Below, piece after piece: positions 41,888 to 50,297 of a DNA stretch of 64,000 nt. A program made the position numbers and the translations under genes. Source of the DNA: Weissella confusa (GTDB lineage: Bacteria; Bacillota; Bacilli; Lactobacillales; Lactobacillaceae); assembly GCA_041871065.1 (NCBI GenBank), contig CP168942.1, positions 1,458,501 through 1,522,500 on the forward strand, written 5' to 3'. Numbering within the stretch: position 1 is the first letter of the stretch; every line of letters starts with the position of its first letter. The notes below the pieces were generated by a model that was given only the letters and a program-made list of their open reading frames with translations, did not search any database and was not told where the DNA came from.

Positions 41888-43174
41888 TTAGTCGTTCATC
41901 GCTGCGACATAACGCAAGCTCTTTTCTTCATCAAAGTCCTTTTCTGACTTTGAAATAACGATTGATGCAGCTGAGTTACCAACAACGTTAACCACTGTAC
42001 GACCCATGTCGACCAAACGATCAATACCAGCAATAAAGGCCAAACCTTGTACTGGCACACCAATAGTTGAAACGGTTGCCAACAACACCACGAATGATGC
42101 TCCTGGCACACCAGCCATTCCCTTTGAGGTAATCATCAACACGACCAACAACGTCAATTGGTGTTGAATAGACAAGTGAATACCATATGCTTGGGCCATA
42201 AACAATGCACCCAACGCTTGGTAGATGGCTGACCCATCCAAGTTAAACGTATAGCCAGTTGGCACAACGAATGAGACAACACCTTGGCTAACACCAAACT
42301 TCTCCATCTTTGACACGATACGTGGCAAAGTCGCTTCTGATGATGCAGTCGTGAAGGCCAAAATGATTTCTTCCTTCAACACCTTGATCAACGTCCAAAT
42401 GTTGACGCCAAAGAAGTGCAAGACACCACCCAAAACAACCAAGATGAAGAAAATCATTGTGACGTAGGCGATGAAGATAAAGAAACCAAGTGAGCCCAAT
42501 GAGCTAACACCCATTTGGGCAACTGTCGCCCCAATCAAGGCACCCACACCAATTGGTGCAACTTGCATGACCCAGTTCGTCACCTTAAACATAACCTCGG
42601 CAACAGCGTCCAAGAAATCAATAATAATTTGACCCTTAGGACCGATGGCCGCTGTACCCAAACCAAAGAATACAGCGAAGAAGATAACTTGCAACATCTT
42701 GTCTTCAGCCAATGAGCCGAAGAAGTTCGTTGGAATAATATCCATTAACGTTGCCCAAATACCATGTTCACCCGCTTCCTTAGCGGAACTCAAGTATGAA
42801 CTGATGTTTGATGCTTGCAAGTTGTGGATATCAACATGGGCACCTGGTTGGAAAATATTTCCAGCCAACAAACCAATGACAATCGCCAACGTTGACAACA
42901 CTTCGAAGTAGATAATTGTCTTACCACCGATACGACCTAGCTTGTGCATATCACCCATCTTGGCAATACCAGCTGTCAAACTAGACAACACAATTGGCAA
43001 CACAATCATTTGAATCAATCCAATAAACATTGATCCGATGTTTTGCATGGCCGTAATCGCCGTCTTATTTTGGTAGAAAATAACTCCCAAAATAATTCCG
43101 ACAACTAGCCCTAACAAAATGCGCCAGCCAAGCCCAATGCTTCGCTTTTGCTTCTTTGTTTTTTGCTCGCTCAT
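41888..43174 (-). CDS. Dicarboxylate/amino acid:cation symporter (DAACS family)
   Basis: A 428-residue transporter with about eight membrane segments and re-entrant loops. Family motifs are GLIQMIVLPIVLSSLTAGIA, the Ser-rich loop FTTASSEATLPRIVSKME, VVPTGYTFNLDGSAIYQALG and GVPGASFVVLLATV. It probably imports glutamate, aspartate or a C4-dicarboxylate with H+ or Na+. ATG 43174 is chosen; no strong RBS is seen, and a TTG at 43189 is an alternative. Confidence 0.92.
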   Translation of the reverse strand: MSEQKTKKQKRSIGLGWRILLGLVVGIILGVIFYQNKTAITAMQNIGSMFIGLIQMIVLPIVLSSLTAGIAKMGDMHKLGRIGGKTIIYFEVLSTLAIVIGLLAGNIFQPGAHVDIHNLQASNISSYLSSAKEAGEHGIWATLMDIIPTNFFGSLAEDKMLQVIFFAVFFGLGTAAIGPKGQIIIDFLDAVAEVMFKVTNWVMQVAPIGVGALIGATVAQMGVSSLGSLGFFIFIAYVTMIFFILVVLGGVLHFFGVNIWTLIKVLKEEIILAFTTASSEATLPRIVSKMEKFGVSQGVVSFVVPTGYTFNLDGSAIYQALGALFMAQAYGIHLSIQHQLTLLVVLMITSKGMAGVPGASFVVLLATVSTIGVPVQGLAFIAGIDRLVDMGRTVVNVVGNSAASIVISKSEKDFDEEKSLRYVAAMND

Positions 43175-43320
43175 TATATGAAAACCCAATCCTTATAGAA
43201 AATATCACTCGTTATAGTTTACACTATTTCACGCCTTTTTCATAACAAATTATGAAATTAACCCTAATAAAATTATATTTTTATCATTAAACGTTTTACT
43301 AATTAAATATCCGTAAGTAC

Positions 43321-43354
43321 AACAAAAAAAGCTGATTCCAAACGGAATCAGCTT
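43321..43354 (-). terminator. Intrinsic terminator after rplS
   Basis: AAAGCTGATTCCG pairs with GGAATCAGCTTT followed by a T run on the minus strand. Confidence 0.93.
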
Positions 43355-43380
43355 TCTTATCGCTTAATGACGTAATGTCA

Positions 43381-43737
43381 TTAGGCACGGCGTGCTTCGC
43401 GGATACGAGCAGCCTTACCGTGCAATGCACGCAAGTAGTACAACTTAGCGCGACGTACACGACCGTGACGAGTCACTTCGATCTTGTCAACACGTGGTGA
43501 GTGCAATGGGAACGTACGCTCCACGCCAACACCGTTAGAAATCTTACGAACAGTGTACGTAGCTTGGATGCCAGTACCCTTACGCTTGATAACAACACCT
43601 TCGAACATTTGCACACGCTCACGTGAACCTTCAACGATTCGAGCGTGGACACGAACTGAATCACCGGCACGGAACTCAGGAATGTCCGTACGCAATTGAT
43701 CAGCAACCAACTTTTCTAGCAAAGCGTTTTGACGCAT
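43381..43737 (-). CDS. rplS: 50S ribosomal protein L19
   Basis: A 118-residue protein. [46 protein letters not shown] and the ending [24 protein letters not shown] are diagnostic of L19. It lies downstream of trmD as in most Firmicutes but is separated from it by a terminator. ATG 43737 follows TAGGAGATTTGATT. Confidence 0.98.
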   Translation of the reverse strand: MRQNALLEKLVADQLRTDIPEFRAGDSVRVHARIVEGSRERVQMFEGVVIKRKGTGIQATYTVRKISNGVGVERTFPLHSPRVDKIEVTRHGRVRRAKLYYLRALHGKAARIREARRA

Positions 43738-43795
43738 AATCAAATCTCCTAGTCGACAATCATTTCACCACCTGGCCAGCGGATTATCGGGTTTA
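43738..43795 (-). promoter_or_regulatory. Possible L19 leader RNA
   Basis: The 58-nt 5' region of rplS contains CCGCTGGCCAGGTGG and ends in the RBS. Firmicute rplS genes often carry an autoregulatory L19 leader; only position and the short motif support it here. Confidence 0.35.
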
Positions 43796-43804
43796 TTTTT
43801 TGGT

Positions 43805-43842
43805 GAATAAAACACCAGAAATAATAATATCATCTCTGGTGT
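43805..43842 (-). terminator. Terminator between trmD and rplS
   Basis: ACACCAGA pairs with TCTGGTGT across an AT-rich loop, followed by TTTATT on the minus strand. It partly separates rplS from trmD. Confidence 0.75.
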
Positions 43843-43861
43843 CCTTTAACAAGTCTTAATC

Positions 43862-44599
43862 CTACTTATTCGCTTCTTCGTCCTTTACTTCGTTGAGCAA
43901 TTGGCGCTCTTCCTTCGTAAAGTCGTAGTTTTCAAGCAAATCTGGGCGACGAAGGTACGTGCGGCGCAAGGCCTCCTTCTTCTTCCACTTTGCAATATTA
44001 GCGTGGTGCCCTGACATCAACACATCAGGTACTTTCATACCACGGAAATCAGCAGGACGCGTGTATTGCGGATACTCAAGCAAGCCAGTTGAGAATGAAT
44101 CATCAACGGCTGACATTTGATCACCCAAGGCTTCATCCAGCAAACGAACCGTGGCATCGATGACCACCATCGCACCAAGTTCACCACCAGTCAACACAAA
44201 GTCACCAAGTGAAATTTCATCAGTCACCAAATCACGAATACGTTCATCGTACCCTTCGTAGTGCCCCGCAATAAACGTCAAATGGTCTTCCTTAGCAAGT
44301 TCTTCAGCCATCTCTTGGTTGAATGTCTTACCAGCTGGGTCCATCAAAATCACACGGCCACGTGAACCAGCTTCTGATTCAATGGCATCCATCGCGTCGA
44401 AAATCGGTTGTGGCATCAACAACATGCCTTGGCCACCACCATAAATTTCATCATCAACCTTGTTGTGCTTGTTGTCAGTATAGTCACGGAAGTCCGTCAC
44501 CTTAAAATCCACCAAACCGCGCTCAATCGTCTTACCGATAATTGATTCACGCATTGGCGTAAACATATTTGGGAATAAACTCAAAACATCAATGCGCAT
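43862..44599 (-). CDS. trmD: tRNA (guanine37-N1)-methyltransferase
   Basis: A 245-residue SPOUT methyltransferase that modifies G37 next to the anticodon. [13 protein letters not shown] opens it; [30 protein letters not shown] and [21 protein letters not shown] form the AdoMet knot, and [27 protein letters not shown] is the TrmD signature. It lies 2 bp after rimM. Confidence 0.98.
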   Translation of the reverse strand: MRIDVLSLFPNMFTPMRESIIGKTIERGLVDFKVTDFRDYTDNKHNKVDDEIYGGGQGMLLMPQPIFDAMDAIESEAGSRGRVILMDPAGKTFNQEMAEELAKEDHLTFIAGHYEGYDERIRDLVTDEISLGDFVLTGGELGAMVVIDATVRLLDEALGDQMSAVDDSFSTGLLEYPQYTRPADFRGMKVPDVLMSGHHANIAKWKKKEALRRTYLRRPDLLENYDFTKEERQLLNEVKDEEANK

Positions 44600-44601
44600 G
44601 A

Positions 44602-45105
44602 TTAAATTTCCTCAAGCATGTTGACCTTGGCAACACCTGCATCAAGATCAATCTCAGTCACAACGTTTTCAATGTATGGCAAGAAAATATCATCTTGACC
44701 CTTGGCCTTCACAACCCAAACATCGTTAGCTGGTAGTTCCATGATTTCAGCTACCTTACCAAGTGTCTTACCGGTTGCGTTATCCACGACATCCAACCCA
44801 ACGATTTCGTGGTAGTAATATTCATCATCCGCCAAATCTTGTAGCGCTTCTTCAGGCACCATCAAGTCGTGCGTCTTGTATTGCTCGACCAAGTTAATGT
44901 TTTGCAAATCCTTGAATGACAACAAGACAAATTGCTTGTGGTTACGAACCGTTGCAATCTCAACTTCAACTGGTGTCTTGCCATCAATGATTAGCTTGCT
45001 GCCCTTTTGGAAACGTTCTTCAGGAAAGTCAGTCGTTGCAATCACACGGACCTCACCACGGATACCGTGTGTATTAACAATCGTTCCTACTTTATACAAA
45101 GCCAT
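44602..45105 (-). CDS. rimM: 16S rRNA processing protein RimM
   Basis: A 167-residue 30S maturation factor. The N-terminal [27 protein letters not shown] and the PRC-barrel part ([41 protein letters not shown]) are diagnostic. ATG 45105 is chosen over the longer frame by homologous length and AGGAAGACTG upstream. Forms an operon with trmD. Confidence 0.96.
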   Translation of the reverse strand: MALYKVGTIVNTHGIRGEVRVIATTDFPEERFQKGSKLIIDGKTPVEVEIATVRNHKQFVLLSFKDLQNINLVEQYKTHDLMVPEEALQDLADDEYYYHEIVGLDVVDNATGKTLGKVAEIMELPANDVWVVKAKGQDDIFLPYIENVVTEIDLDAGVAKVNMLEEI

Positions 45106-45269
45106 AATATCAGTCTTCCTCTTATTGTTAGTTTCATCTTTACTCATTACAGTAAAGTTTTCGGTTAATTTGCTAACTTCTAGTATACCTTAATTTTTGT
45201 CCCAACTAAACAAGAATTATCCCGCCATCTTTGCTAAACTAGAGGCATACAAACGGGGGATAATTATTT

Positions 45270-45938
45270 ATGAGTATTAACGTCTATATGGTTCGTCACG
45301 GCCAAACTTATCTAAACAAGTATCGTCGTATGCAAGGCTGGACCAACGCACCGCTAACGGAAAAAGGGATTGCGGATGGTCAGGCAGCCGGGGAACGTCT
45401 GCGTCACGTTCACTTTGACGGTGTCTACTCTTCAGACCTAGCCCGTGCGGCACAAACTGCTCGTTATGTGATGGATGCCAATCTAACTGGTGACAGCCAA
45501 GATTTGATTGAATTACCTGATTTCCGTGAACAATTCTTCGGTTCTTTCGACGGCTTATCTGGTGTTGAAGCTGGTCATGAGTTAGCTAACGTACTTGGTT
45601 TGCCTGCGGATACAACGTACGGCGATTTGATTCAAAGCATGGATAGCAACGAACTAATGAACGCTTTCCGTGAGGCTGACCCAGCTGGTGATGCTGAGGA
45701 TGCTAATATGTTTTGGACACGTATTAACAATGGTCTTGATACGCTTCTCCAAACTCACAAAGATGGCGATAACGTTTTGCTAGTAGTTCATGGTATTTTG
45801 TTGATTAACCTAACCAACCGTTTCGCCGGTCCTGAATACAAGGGCGTCGAACCTGAAAATGGTTCCGTCACCACTTGGCAACTTGACGAAGACGGACTTC
45901 ACATTGATACGTTTAATGACACGACAACTGAATGGTAA
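45270..45938 (+). CDS. Histidine phosphatase (phosphoglycerate-mutase-like)
   Basis: A 222-residue protein with the phosphohistidine motif YMVRHGQTYLNKYRRMQGW at the N-terminus, SSDLARAAQTARYVM, the LPDFREQFFGSFDG acid region and the second catalytic His in LLVVHGILLINL. Likely a broad phosphatase rather than glycolytic PGM, given its divergence and stand-alone position. Divergent from rimM. Confidence 0.92.
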   Translation: MSINVYMVRHGQTYLNKYRRMQGWTNAPLTEKGIADGQAAGERLRHVHFDGVYSSDLARAAQTARYVMDANLTGDSQDLIELPDFREQFFGSFDGLSGVEAGHELANVLGLPADTTYGDLIQSMDSNELMNAFREADPAGDAEDANMFWTRINNGLDTLLQTHKDGDNVLLVVHGILLINLTNRFAGPEYKGVEPENGSVTTWQLDEDGLHIDTFNDTTTEW

Positions 45939-45940
45939 CC

Positions 45941-45976
45941 AAAAGCCCCGATGGCAAAAATTGCATCGGGGCTTTT
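45941..45976 (+). terminator. Bidirectional intrinsic terminator
   Basis: AAAAGCCCCGATG pairs with CATCGGGGCTTTT. It can serve the histidine phosphatase gene and, on the other strand, the small membrane gene. Confidence 0.92.
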
Positions 45977-45977
45977 A

Positions 45978-46112
45978 CTATATGTCATCTTCGTGATGGT
46001 GCTTATCTTGTTGGTTTTGATCATGCTTGTATGCTTCATAGGCCCTGTAACCCATATAGACTGCCGCAATAATCGCAATCGCTAAAATAATTCGGAAAAT
46101 AAAGAATCCCAT
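45978..46112 (-). CDS. Small membrane protein with His-rich tail
   Basis: A 44-residue protein: one membrane segment (FFIFRIILAIAIIAAVYMGY) followed by a charged tail with KHHHEDDI. It sits 2 bp downstream of the broken SPFH gene in the same direction. It could be a membrane partner of the SPFH protein. Confidence 0.6.
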   Translation of the reverse strand: MGFFIFRIILAIAIIAAVYMGYRAYEAYKHDQNQQDKHHHEDDI

Positions 46113-46114
46113 CG

Positions 46115-46908
46115 TTAGTTACCTGTGGCATCAACCATTGCATCGTTCGTTTGAACCGTGACCCAGCCGTGCTTCAAGCGGGTTTGTGCCTCCATGTAAG
46201 CAATCGTTTGGTCGTTGATTGACGCGTTAATCTTATTGTTTGCTTCAGCTTCAGCGTTCGCAGCTGTAATCTTAGCATCCGCTTCCGCCTTAGCTTGCGT
46301 TTCCTTCGTCTTGGCTTCCAGTTCAGCCTTCTTGTTGTCTTGGCCAGCCTTGATAATGTCATCAATTGACTTTTGCGTTTGCTCATCAATTGATGGCGTT
46401 CCGAATGACAAATCTTCAATCACAAAGCCATAAGGTTCCGCAGACTTTTGGAAGCCTTTCAAGATACCTGCTTGTGCCTTAGTTGAATCCGTTCCGACGA
46501 CTTCCAACAACGTGAATTGTGCCATTGACTCACGAGCTGCCTTTTGCAACTTTTGTGCCAACCAGCCAGTTTCAATTGTGTGAATGTTAGCTGAACCAAA
46601 CTTCTTATAGATTGAAACCGCCTTAGATGGATCTACGTGGTATGAATAGCTAATCTTCACATCCGTCTTCTTTCCATCAGAAGTGGCAACCGCAACCTTT
46701 TGCTTGATAGATTGTGTCTTAATTGGATATTGTGTCACATAATCCAACCCAACAAAGCGAATTCCTTGTGACAACGCACACCCCCTGAAATGGCATAACG
46801 AATACCGACGTTACCGTTATCAACACGTTCAAAAAACTTGAACCCACCAACAACAACTAGCAATACCACCACAACTGCCCATGCAATAACCTTAATCTGC
46901 TTACCCAT
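46115..46908 (-). pseudogene. SPFH/prohibitin-family membrane protein, frameshifted
   Basis: The N-terminal part starts at ATG 46908 (MGKQIKVIAWAVVVVLLVVV..., RVDNGNVGIRYAISGG). The rest, from about 46,774, continues in another frame (LSQGIRFVGLDYVTQYPIKTQ, then an SPFH domain and an Ala/Glu-rich coiled coil EAKTKETQAKAEADAK). The break is at a run of five G (46,781-46,785, minus strand). Six G would restore one reading frame of about 264 codons. It is either a sequencing/assembly error or a phase-variable or dead gene. Confidence 0.78.
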
Positions 46909-47014
46909 ATATCCCCCGATATTATCTTAAAAAAGATATTTTTTTAGTTCCAATAAACAGTTTACCGGAAATAGCAGACTCTGAACAGAGGTTGCCAAAC
47001 ATTTTTAAGATATG

Positions 47015-47048
47015 AAAAAAGAGCTGACCCAAATGGATCAGCTCTTTT
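47015..47048 (+). terminator. Intrinsic terminator hairpin
   Basis: AAGAGCTGA pairs with TCAGCTCTT; A runs on one side and T on the other make it usable on either strand. It marks the last clear host element before prophage 2. Confidence 0.7.
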
Positions 47049-47050
47049 AA

Positions 47051-47297
47051 GAAGTCCAAAACTGAACTCTCAAATTACTTTGAGAACTTATATAGGAAGG
47101 AAACTGACAAATATCACTCAAATATCGTGCATAAAACGCCTTGTTTTGGCTATATCTGTGCGATATATGCCCGCGAATTATTGGCGAGTGACCAAAGAGT
47201 GACCAAAGTGACCATAAAAAAAGCCCGAACAAAATTGCCCGGGGACTTGATATGTCTTTATTATATACGGCACCATATTGAATATCAATTTCAATAC
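47051..47297. other. Junction region between host and prophage 2
   Basis: No gene is supported. It contains CTCAAATTACTTTGAG (hairpin) and tandem 11-bp repeats GAGTGACCAAA at 47,186-47,196 and 47,197-47,207, followed by GTGACCATAAA. Such repeats resemble integrase arm-type sites, so the attachment core of prophage 2 may lie here. Confidence 0.5.
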
Positions 47298-47346
47298 AAA
47301 AAAGCCCGTCCAGATTAAGTACATCGTACCTAGTCCAGACGGGCTT
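47298..47346. repeat. Direct terminator repeat, copy 1
   Basis: A strong hairpin (AAGCCCGTC...GACGGGCTT) almost identical over about 50 bp to 47,974-48,024. The two copies bracket the plus-strand moron gene. Confidence 0.88.
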
Positions 47347-47356
47347 ATTTTATATG

Positions 47357-47402
47357 TGGGCCAACTTGCGCATCTGTTTCAGTGTCGCAAGTTGGTCCAT
47401 TT
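47357..47402 (+). terminator. Additional hairpin
   Basis: GGCCAACTTGCG pairs with CGCAAGTTGGTC around a 16-nt loop, followed by ATTTTAAAT. Possible terminator or attachment-site structure; role unclear. Confidence 0.45.
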
Positions 47403-47539
47403 TAAATTAATTAGAAAATGCAGCTTGTAGCCGACAGACAAACAGCGTAAAACAAGACAAAGATTGGGTGATTATTGGTTTTGTAGCTAATAAAATCAGA
47501 CGTTGTATTTTCATTTATCTGTTTATGTGTTTTTGGTGA

Positions 47540-47561
47540 GTGCTACAAATTGTGCTACATT
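47540..47561 (+). repeat. Integrase arm-type site candidates, prophage 2
   Basis: GTGCTACAAA (47,540-47,549) and GTGCTACATT (47,552-47,561) resemble the direct pair beside the prophage 1 integrase in sequence, orientation and spacing. Confidence 0.5.
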
Positions 47562-47584
47562 TTCAATTTTTGTTGTGTACTGTA

Positions 47585-47592
47585 TAATTAAT
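47585..47592 (+). promoter_or_regulatory. Promoter of the moron gene
   Basis: TATAAT lies about 35 nt upstream of the ATG, with TTTTCA 17 bp further upstream. The gene therefore has its own promoter, opposite to the late operon. Confidence 0.55.
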
Positions 47593-47622
47593 TTTAACTT
47601 AATGTTATAAGGAGAAACTTAC

Positions 47623-47970
47623 ATGACTAAATTAACACATTGGACAGAAAGAGTCCTCCAATTTTTGGCATCAGAAACTGAAGATGACCGTATTTTATAT
47701 GTAGGAAAGTTCAACGAGCTAATCGACAATGGTTTCTCTGAACGACAGGCATATATCAATCTGCACCGTGAGATTGTAGAGCCATTGCTTGTTGATGCTG
47801 ACCTAACATGGGAAGAATATACCGAAGCAACCGCTAAAGCTATGACGCGTCCAACCTTATATGATGTAAAGGTCTGGATTGAGCTTGCTGGCAAGATTGG
47901 ACCTTCTGCAGCTACAGGTAACTGGCATGCAGTTGAACATGACTGGAAATGGGACGTTCCAAGTAAATAA
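47623..47970 (+). CDS. Moron protein of unknown function
   Basis: A 115-residue acidic protein (THWTERVLQFLASETEDDRILYVGKF..., VDADLTWEEYTEATAKAMTRP), not recognised. It is the only plus-strand gene in prophage 2, lies beyond the lysin next to the attachment region, and has its own promoter, RBS (AAGGAGAAAC) and terminator. These are the marks of a lysogen-expressed moron, so a host-fitness or exclusion role is plausible but not shown. Confidence 0.7.
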   Translation: MTKLTHWTERVLQFLASETEDDRILYVGKFNELIDNGFSERQAYINLHREIVEPLLVDADLTWEEYTEATAKAMTRPTLYDVKVWIELAGKIGPSAATGNWHAVEHDWKWDVPSK

Positions 47971-47973
47971 CAT

Positions 47974-48024
47974 AAAAAAGCCCGTCCGGATTAAGTACCT
48001 TTTGTACATAGTCCAGACGGGCTT
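47974..48024. terminator. Terminator repeat copy 2, end of the lysis operon and moron
   Basis: GCCCGTC pairs with GACGGGC with inner paired bases and runs of A and T on both sides, so it can terminate both the moron and the converging lysin transcript. Near-identical to 47,298-47,346. Confidence 0.9.
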
Positions 48025-48035
48025 TATCTATTTAC

Positions 48036-49289
48036 TTATTCAGCGTATGCAGCCTTCAACCAGACCGACTCACCATTCATCTCTACTTCAATTGATGATA
48101 CAACACGTTGCAATACCTTGTATCGTCCATTCAAAGTGAAGTATTCGGGAACACCGTTGTTACCAAGACCGTTTTGATCCGCCAATGGGTTGCCATGACG
48201 GTCGGTCAACGTTACTGATACAGCCGGCATATCGTTGTGATAATCTGCTACTGGAATAGCCATATCATTGTTTCGAACGTACACACCACCCAACTCGTAT
48301 TGCCAACTATCTAGTACGAATACACCGTTAAACTCTGCCGAGTCATCTTGCGTGTTTGCGTCCAAGATTTCGACATTTTTCTTGTTTACCCATGAATAGA
48401 TGTCATCAAGCAACACGCGGTCACCATCAACTTCTAACACCTTGTGTGGTACACCCTTAATGAAGTCTGGGATAGTTTCACCAGTCGCATAGTGTGTTGC
48501 GCTGAAGTTAACCTTTACGGTCATTCCCGCTGCAATATCTGACTTTGGAGTGTTATCAGCTTCCTTACCGGCAACCACAGCTGGCGTGTCCGTGTTTGGC
48601 TTGCTAGGATTACCGTTCTTGTATCCATTATCAGTGATACCAGTCAGGTCAATATCACCATCCAATCCACCATCAATGTATGATGCCGTGAATTGGAACA
48701 ATTGCACGTTGTCAAACGAAGGAAAGTAATTGTAGTTTGGCGTTGGCGTAACGTTGTAATCAGGATACTCGGCCAACCACAATGCGTACGAATTAGCGAT
48801 ACGTTGCAAATCAGTTGAATCTTGCAAGTAGTTCTTATATCCGTAAACCATTGGTGTGTAACCAGCGTCCTTGATGCGTTGCAAGGCATGCATGATTACG
48901 TCGGTATTCTGTCCTCCACTCTCAACATCAAGCGCAACGATTGACCCCTTTGGCGTTTGTACCTTTGGTAAGAAGTAATCAAGCACCGCATCAGCTGTGG
49001 CATAGTCTGTAATGTCCTGCCACCACACATACGTGTGTGCACGCTTGCCCTGGGCGACTGCATATTGCACTTGCGTGGCATAAGTAGATTGATCATAGAT
49101 ATACCCGTGATAACCACCAATTTGAGCGATGGCAAACTTATCATGGCCATATCCAAACTTACCTTGTGAACCTTGGTAGATTGACCAATCAACACCCTGG
49201 TCGCCTTTGGCAGCATGTACTGATGGTACTGAGCCCATAATTAAAAGCGCTCCAGTCGAAACCAAAGCGCCTTGTAGCAATTTATTCAT
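48036..49289 (-). CDS. Endolysin: GH25 muramidase with SH3-like wall-binding domain
   Basis: A 417-residue lysin. A signal-like N-terminus (LVSTGALLIMGSVPSVHAA) precedes the GH25 barrel, with GVDWSIYQG (catalytic Asp) and GSIVALDVESGG (acid residues) and WLAEYPD. The region from about residue 255 (DIAAGMTVKVNFSATHYATG ... VPHKVLEVDGDRVLLDD) is an SH3-type binding domain, followed by a second beta domain. It cleaves the glycan strand to release virions. The export signal is notable for a holin-using phage. RBS GGTGG. Confidence 0.92.
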   Translation of the reverse strand: MNKLLQGALVSTGALLIMGSVPSVHAAKGDQGVDWSIYQGSQGKFGYGHDKFAIAQIGGYHGYIYDQSTYATQVQYAVAQGKRAHTYVWWQDITDYATADAVLDYFLPKVQTPKGSIVALDVESGGQNTDVIMHALQRIKDAGYTPMVYGYKNYLQDSTDLQRIANSYALWLAEYPDYNVTPTPNYNYFPSFDNVQLFQFTASYIDGGLDGDIDLTGITDNGYKNGNPSKPNTDTPAVVAGKEADNTPKSDIAAGMTVKVNFSATHYATGETIPDFIKGVPHKVLEVDGDRVLLDDIYSWVNKKNVEILDANTQDDSAEFNGVFVLDSWQYELGGVYVRNNDMAIPVADYHNDMPAVSVTLTDRHGNPLADQNGLGNNGVPEYFTLNGRYKVLQRVVSSIEVEMNGESVWLKAAYAE

Positions 49290-49602
49290 GTGTTTCCACC
49301 TCATTCATCTTTTTAACAGCCCATTCAATTGCTTCATCAATCTGCTTAGCAGTGAACAAATGAGCCTTGTCAGCCTTCATCAGATAATCTGTAATCGACT
49401 TGATTGCTTGTGCTTTTTGGGTTTGGCCACCGTCAAAGGTCACCTCAGCCCACTTAACCACAGCTTCTGCAATACCAAGCAAATTTGTTAACCGCTTATT
49501 GCGGGCAAATCGTGCTGATAGCCAACCAATGGCCAAAATTAAAAGCGCTGGCAGGATTCCAATTTCCCACAGCGCTTTTAGCAACTCGATTAAGTTATTC
49601 AT
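49282..49602 (-). CDS. Holin (LLH-type)
   Basis: A 106-residue protein with one N-terminal membrane segment (GILPALLILAIGWLSARFA), then an amphipathic charged C-terminus (NLLGIAEAVVKWAEVTF, IDEAIEWAVKKMNEVE). This fits the LLH/Phage_holin_6_1 family. It overlaps the lysin start by 8 bp. Confidence 0.82.
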   Translation of the reverse strand: MNNLIELLKALWEIGILPALLILAIGWLSARFARNKRLTNLLGIAEAVVKWAEVTFDGGQTQKAQAIKSITDYLMKADKAHLFTAKQIDEAIEWAVKKMNEVETHE

Positions 49603-49834
49603 GGTATCGCTCCTTTTCAAATAAGGTTTTAATTTGCTCGTCGTGCTTTACGAGATGAAGCTCATGCTTATCAAGACGATCATCTTGATGTCCTAGTTTA
49701 GCCGTTAAATCCCTAATGTCATTAGAAAGTTTGTCAAATGAGCGTACGAACGTGAACTTGATGATAAATCCTAATCCCGTTAGAAACGAACCAATGACGG
49801 ACAGCCAGCTGACTAGGTCATGTGGTAATTGCAT
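49595..49834 (-). CDS. Second holin-like / XhlA-like protein
   Basis: A 79-residue protein: a membrane segment (LVSWLSVIGSFLTGLGFIIKFTF) then a coiled coil (DKLSNDIRDLTAKLGHQDDRLDKHELHLVKHDEQI). Single-span plus coiled coil is typical of XhlA-like holin partners. It overlaps the holin gene by 8 bp. Confidence 0.72.
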   Translation of the reverse strand: MQLPHDLVSWLSVIGSFLTGLGFIIKFTFVRSFDKLSNDIRDLTAKLGHQDDRLDKHELHLVKHDEQIKTLFEKERYHE

Positions 49835-49846
49835 AGTTCAACCCCG

Positions 49847-50125
49847 TTATGCTTCCGTTGCAGCTGCATTCAATGAAGGCGTTGCCTCATCAGCCTTTTT
49901 AAATACGAAATCTTGGAACTCCGTCCATTGCTTACGAAATTCTGCGATGTTTTCCTTATATACAGCAACATAATTATCAGGGATATAGTAACTCACTTGT
50001 GGCATTCCATCAGAATTGATATTGCCGTTAAATGTTGCATATACCACGTTTTGCTTGTTCCCATCATTGTCAACCTTTTCAGCAAAAAGCTCTGCATCGA
50101 ATGTAGTTCGTACGTTAATCTTCAT
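49847..50125 (-). CDS. Hypothetical phage protein of the lysis cassette
   Basis: A 92-residue protein, MKINVRTTFDAELFAEKVDN..., beta then helical, with an Ala-rich tail. It is located between the tail tip and holin genes, where small accessory tail or lysis proteins occur. RBS GGAGGATCAACAAG. Not recognised. Confidence 0.6.
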   Translation of the reverse strand: MKINVRTTFDAELFAEKVDNDGNKQNVVYATFNGNINSDGMPQVSYYIPDNYVAVYKENIAEFRKQWTEFQDFVFKKADEATPSLNAAATEA

Positions 50126-50279
50126 CTTGTTGATCCTCCGTGTGTTCCGCTAATTGTTCATGTAAATTTTGCACTTCAACTTGCAACAGGGCTACCTGTG
50201 CTTTCAATTCGGCATTCTCAATCGCGCGTGTCGCGACTTCCAAACCCAATGTTTGAATAATTTGTTGATTTTGATCCAT
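50115..50279 (-). CDS. Small coiled-coil phage protein
   Basis: A 54-residue protein (MDQNQQIIQTLGLEVATRA...) with a heptad-rich coiled coil (ENAELKAQVALLQVEVQNLHEQL) and acidic end. RBS AGGAGGAAAAGAA. It overlaps the next gene by 11 bp. Resembles XkdX-type small proteins in place and size only. Confidence 0.6.
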   Translation of the reverse strand: MDQNQQIIQTLGLEVATRAIENAELKAQVALLQVEVQNLHEQLAEHTEDQQDED

Positions 50280-50297
50280 TTCTTTTCCTCCTAAATT

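Noticed and set aside
47047-47232. 61-codon minus-strand frame in the host-prophage junction
   Set aside because: No ATG or RBS; the composition is that of intergenic DNA with direct repeats.
49207-49624. Plus-strand frames opposite the holin and lysin starts
   Set aside because: Shadows of the minus-strand lysis genes.
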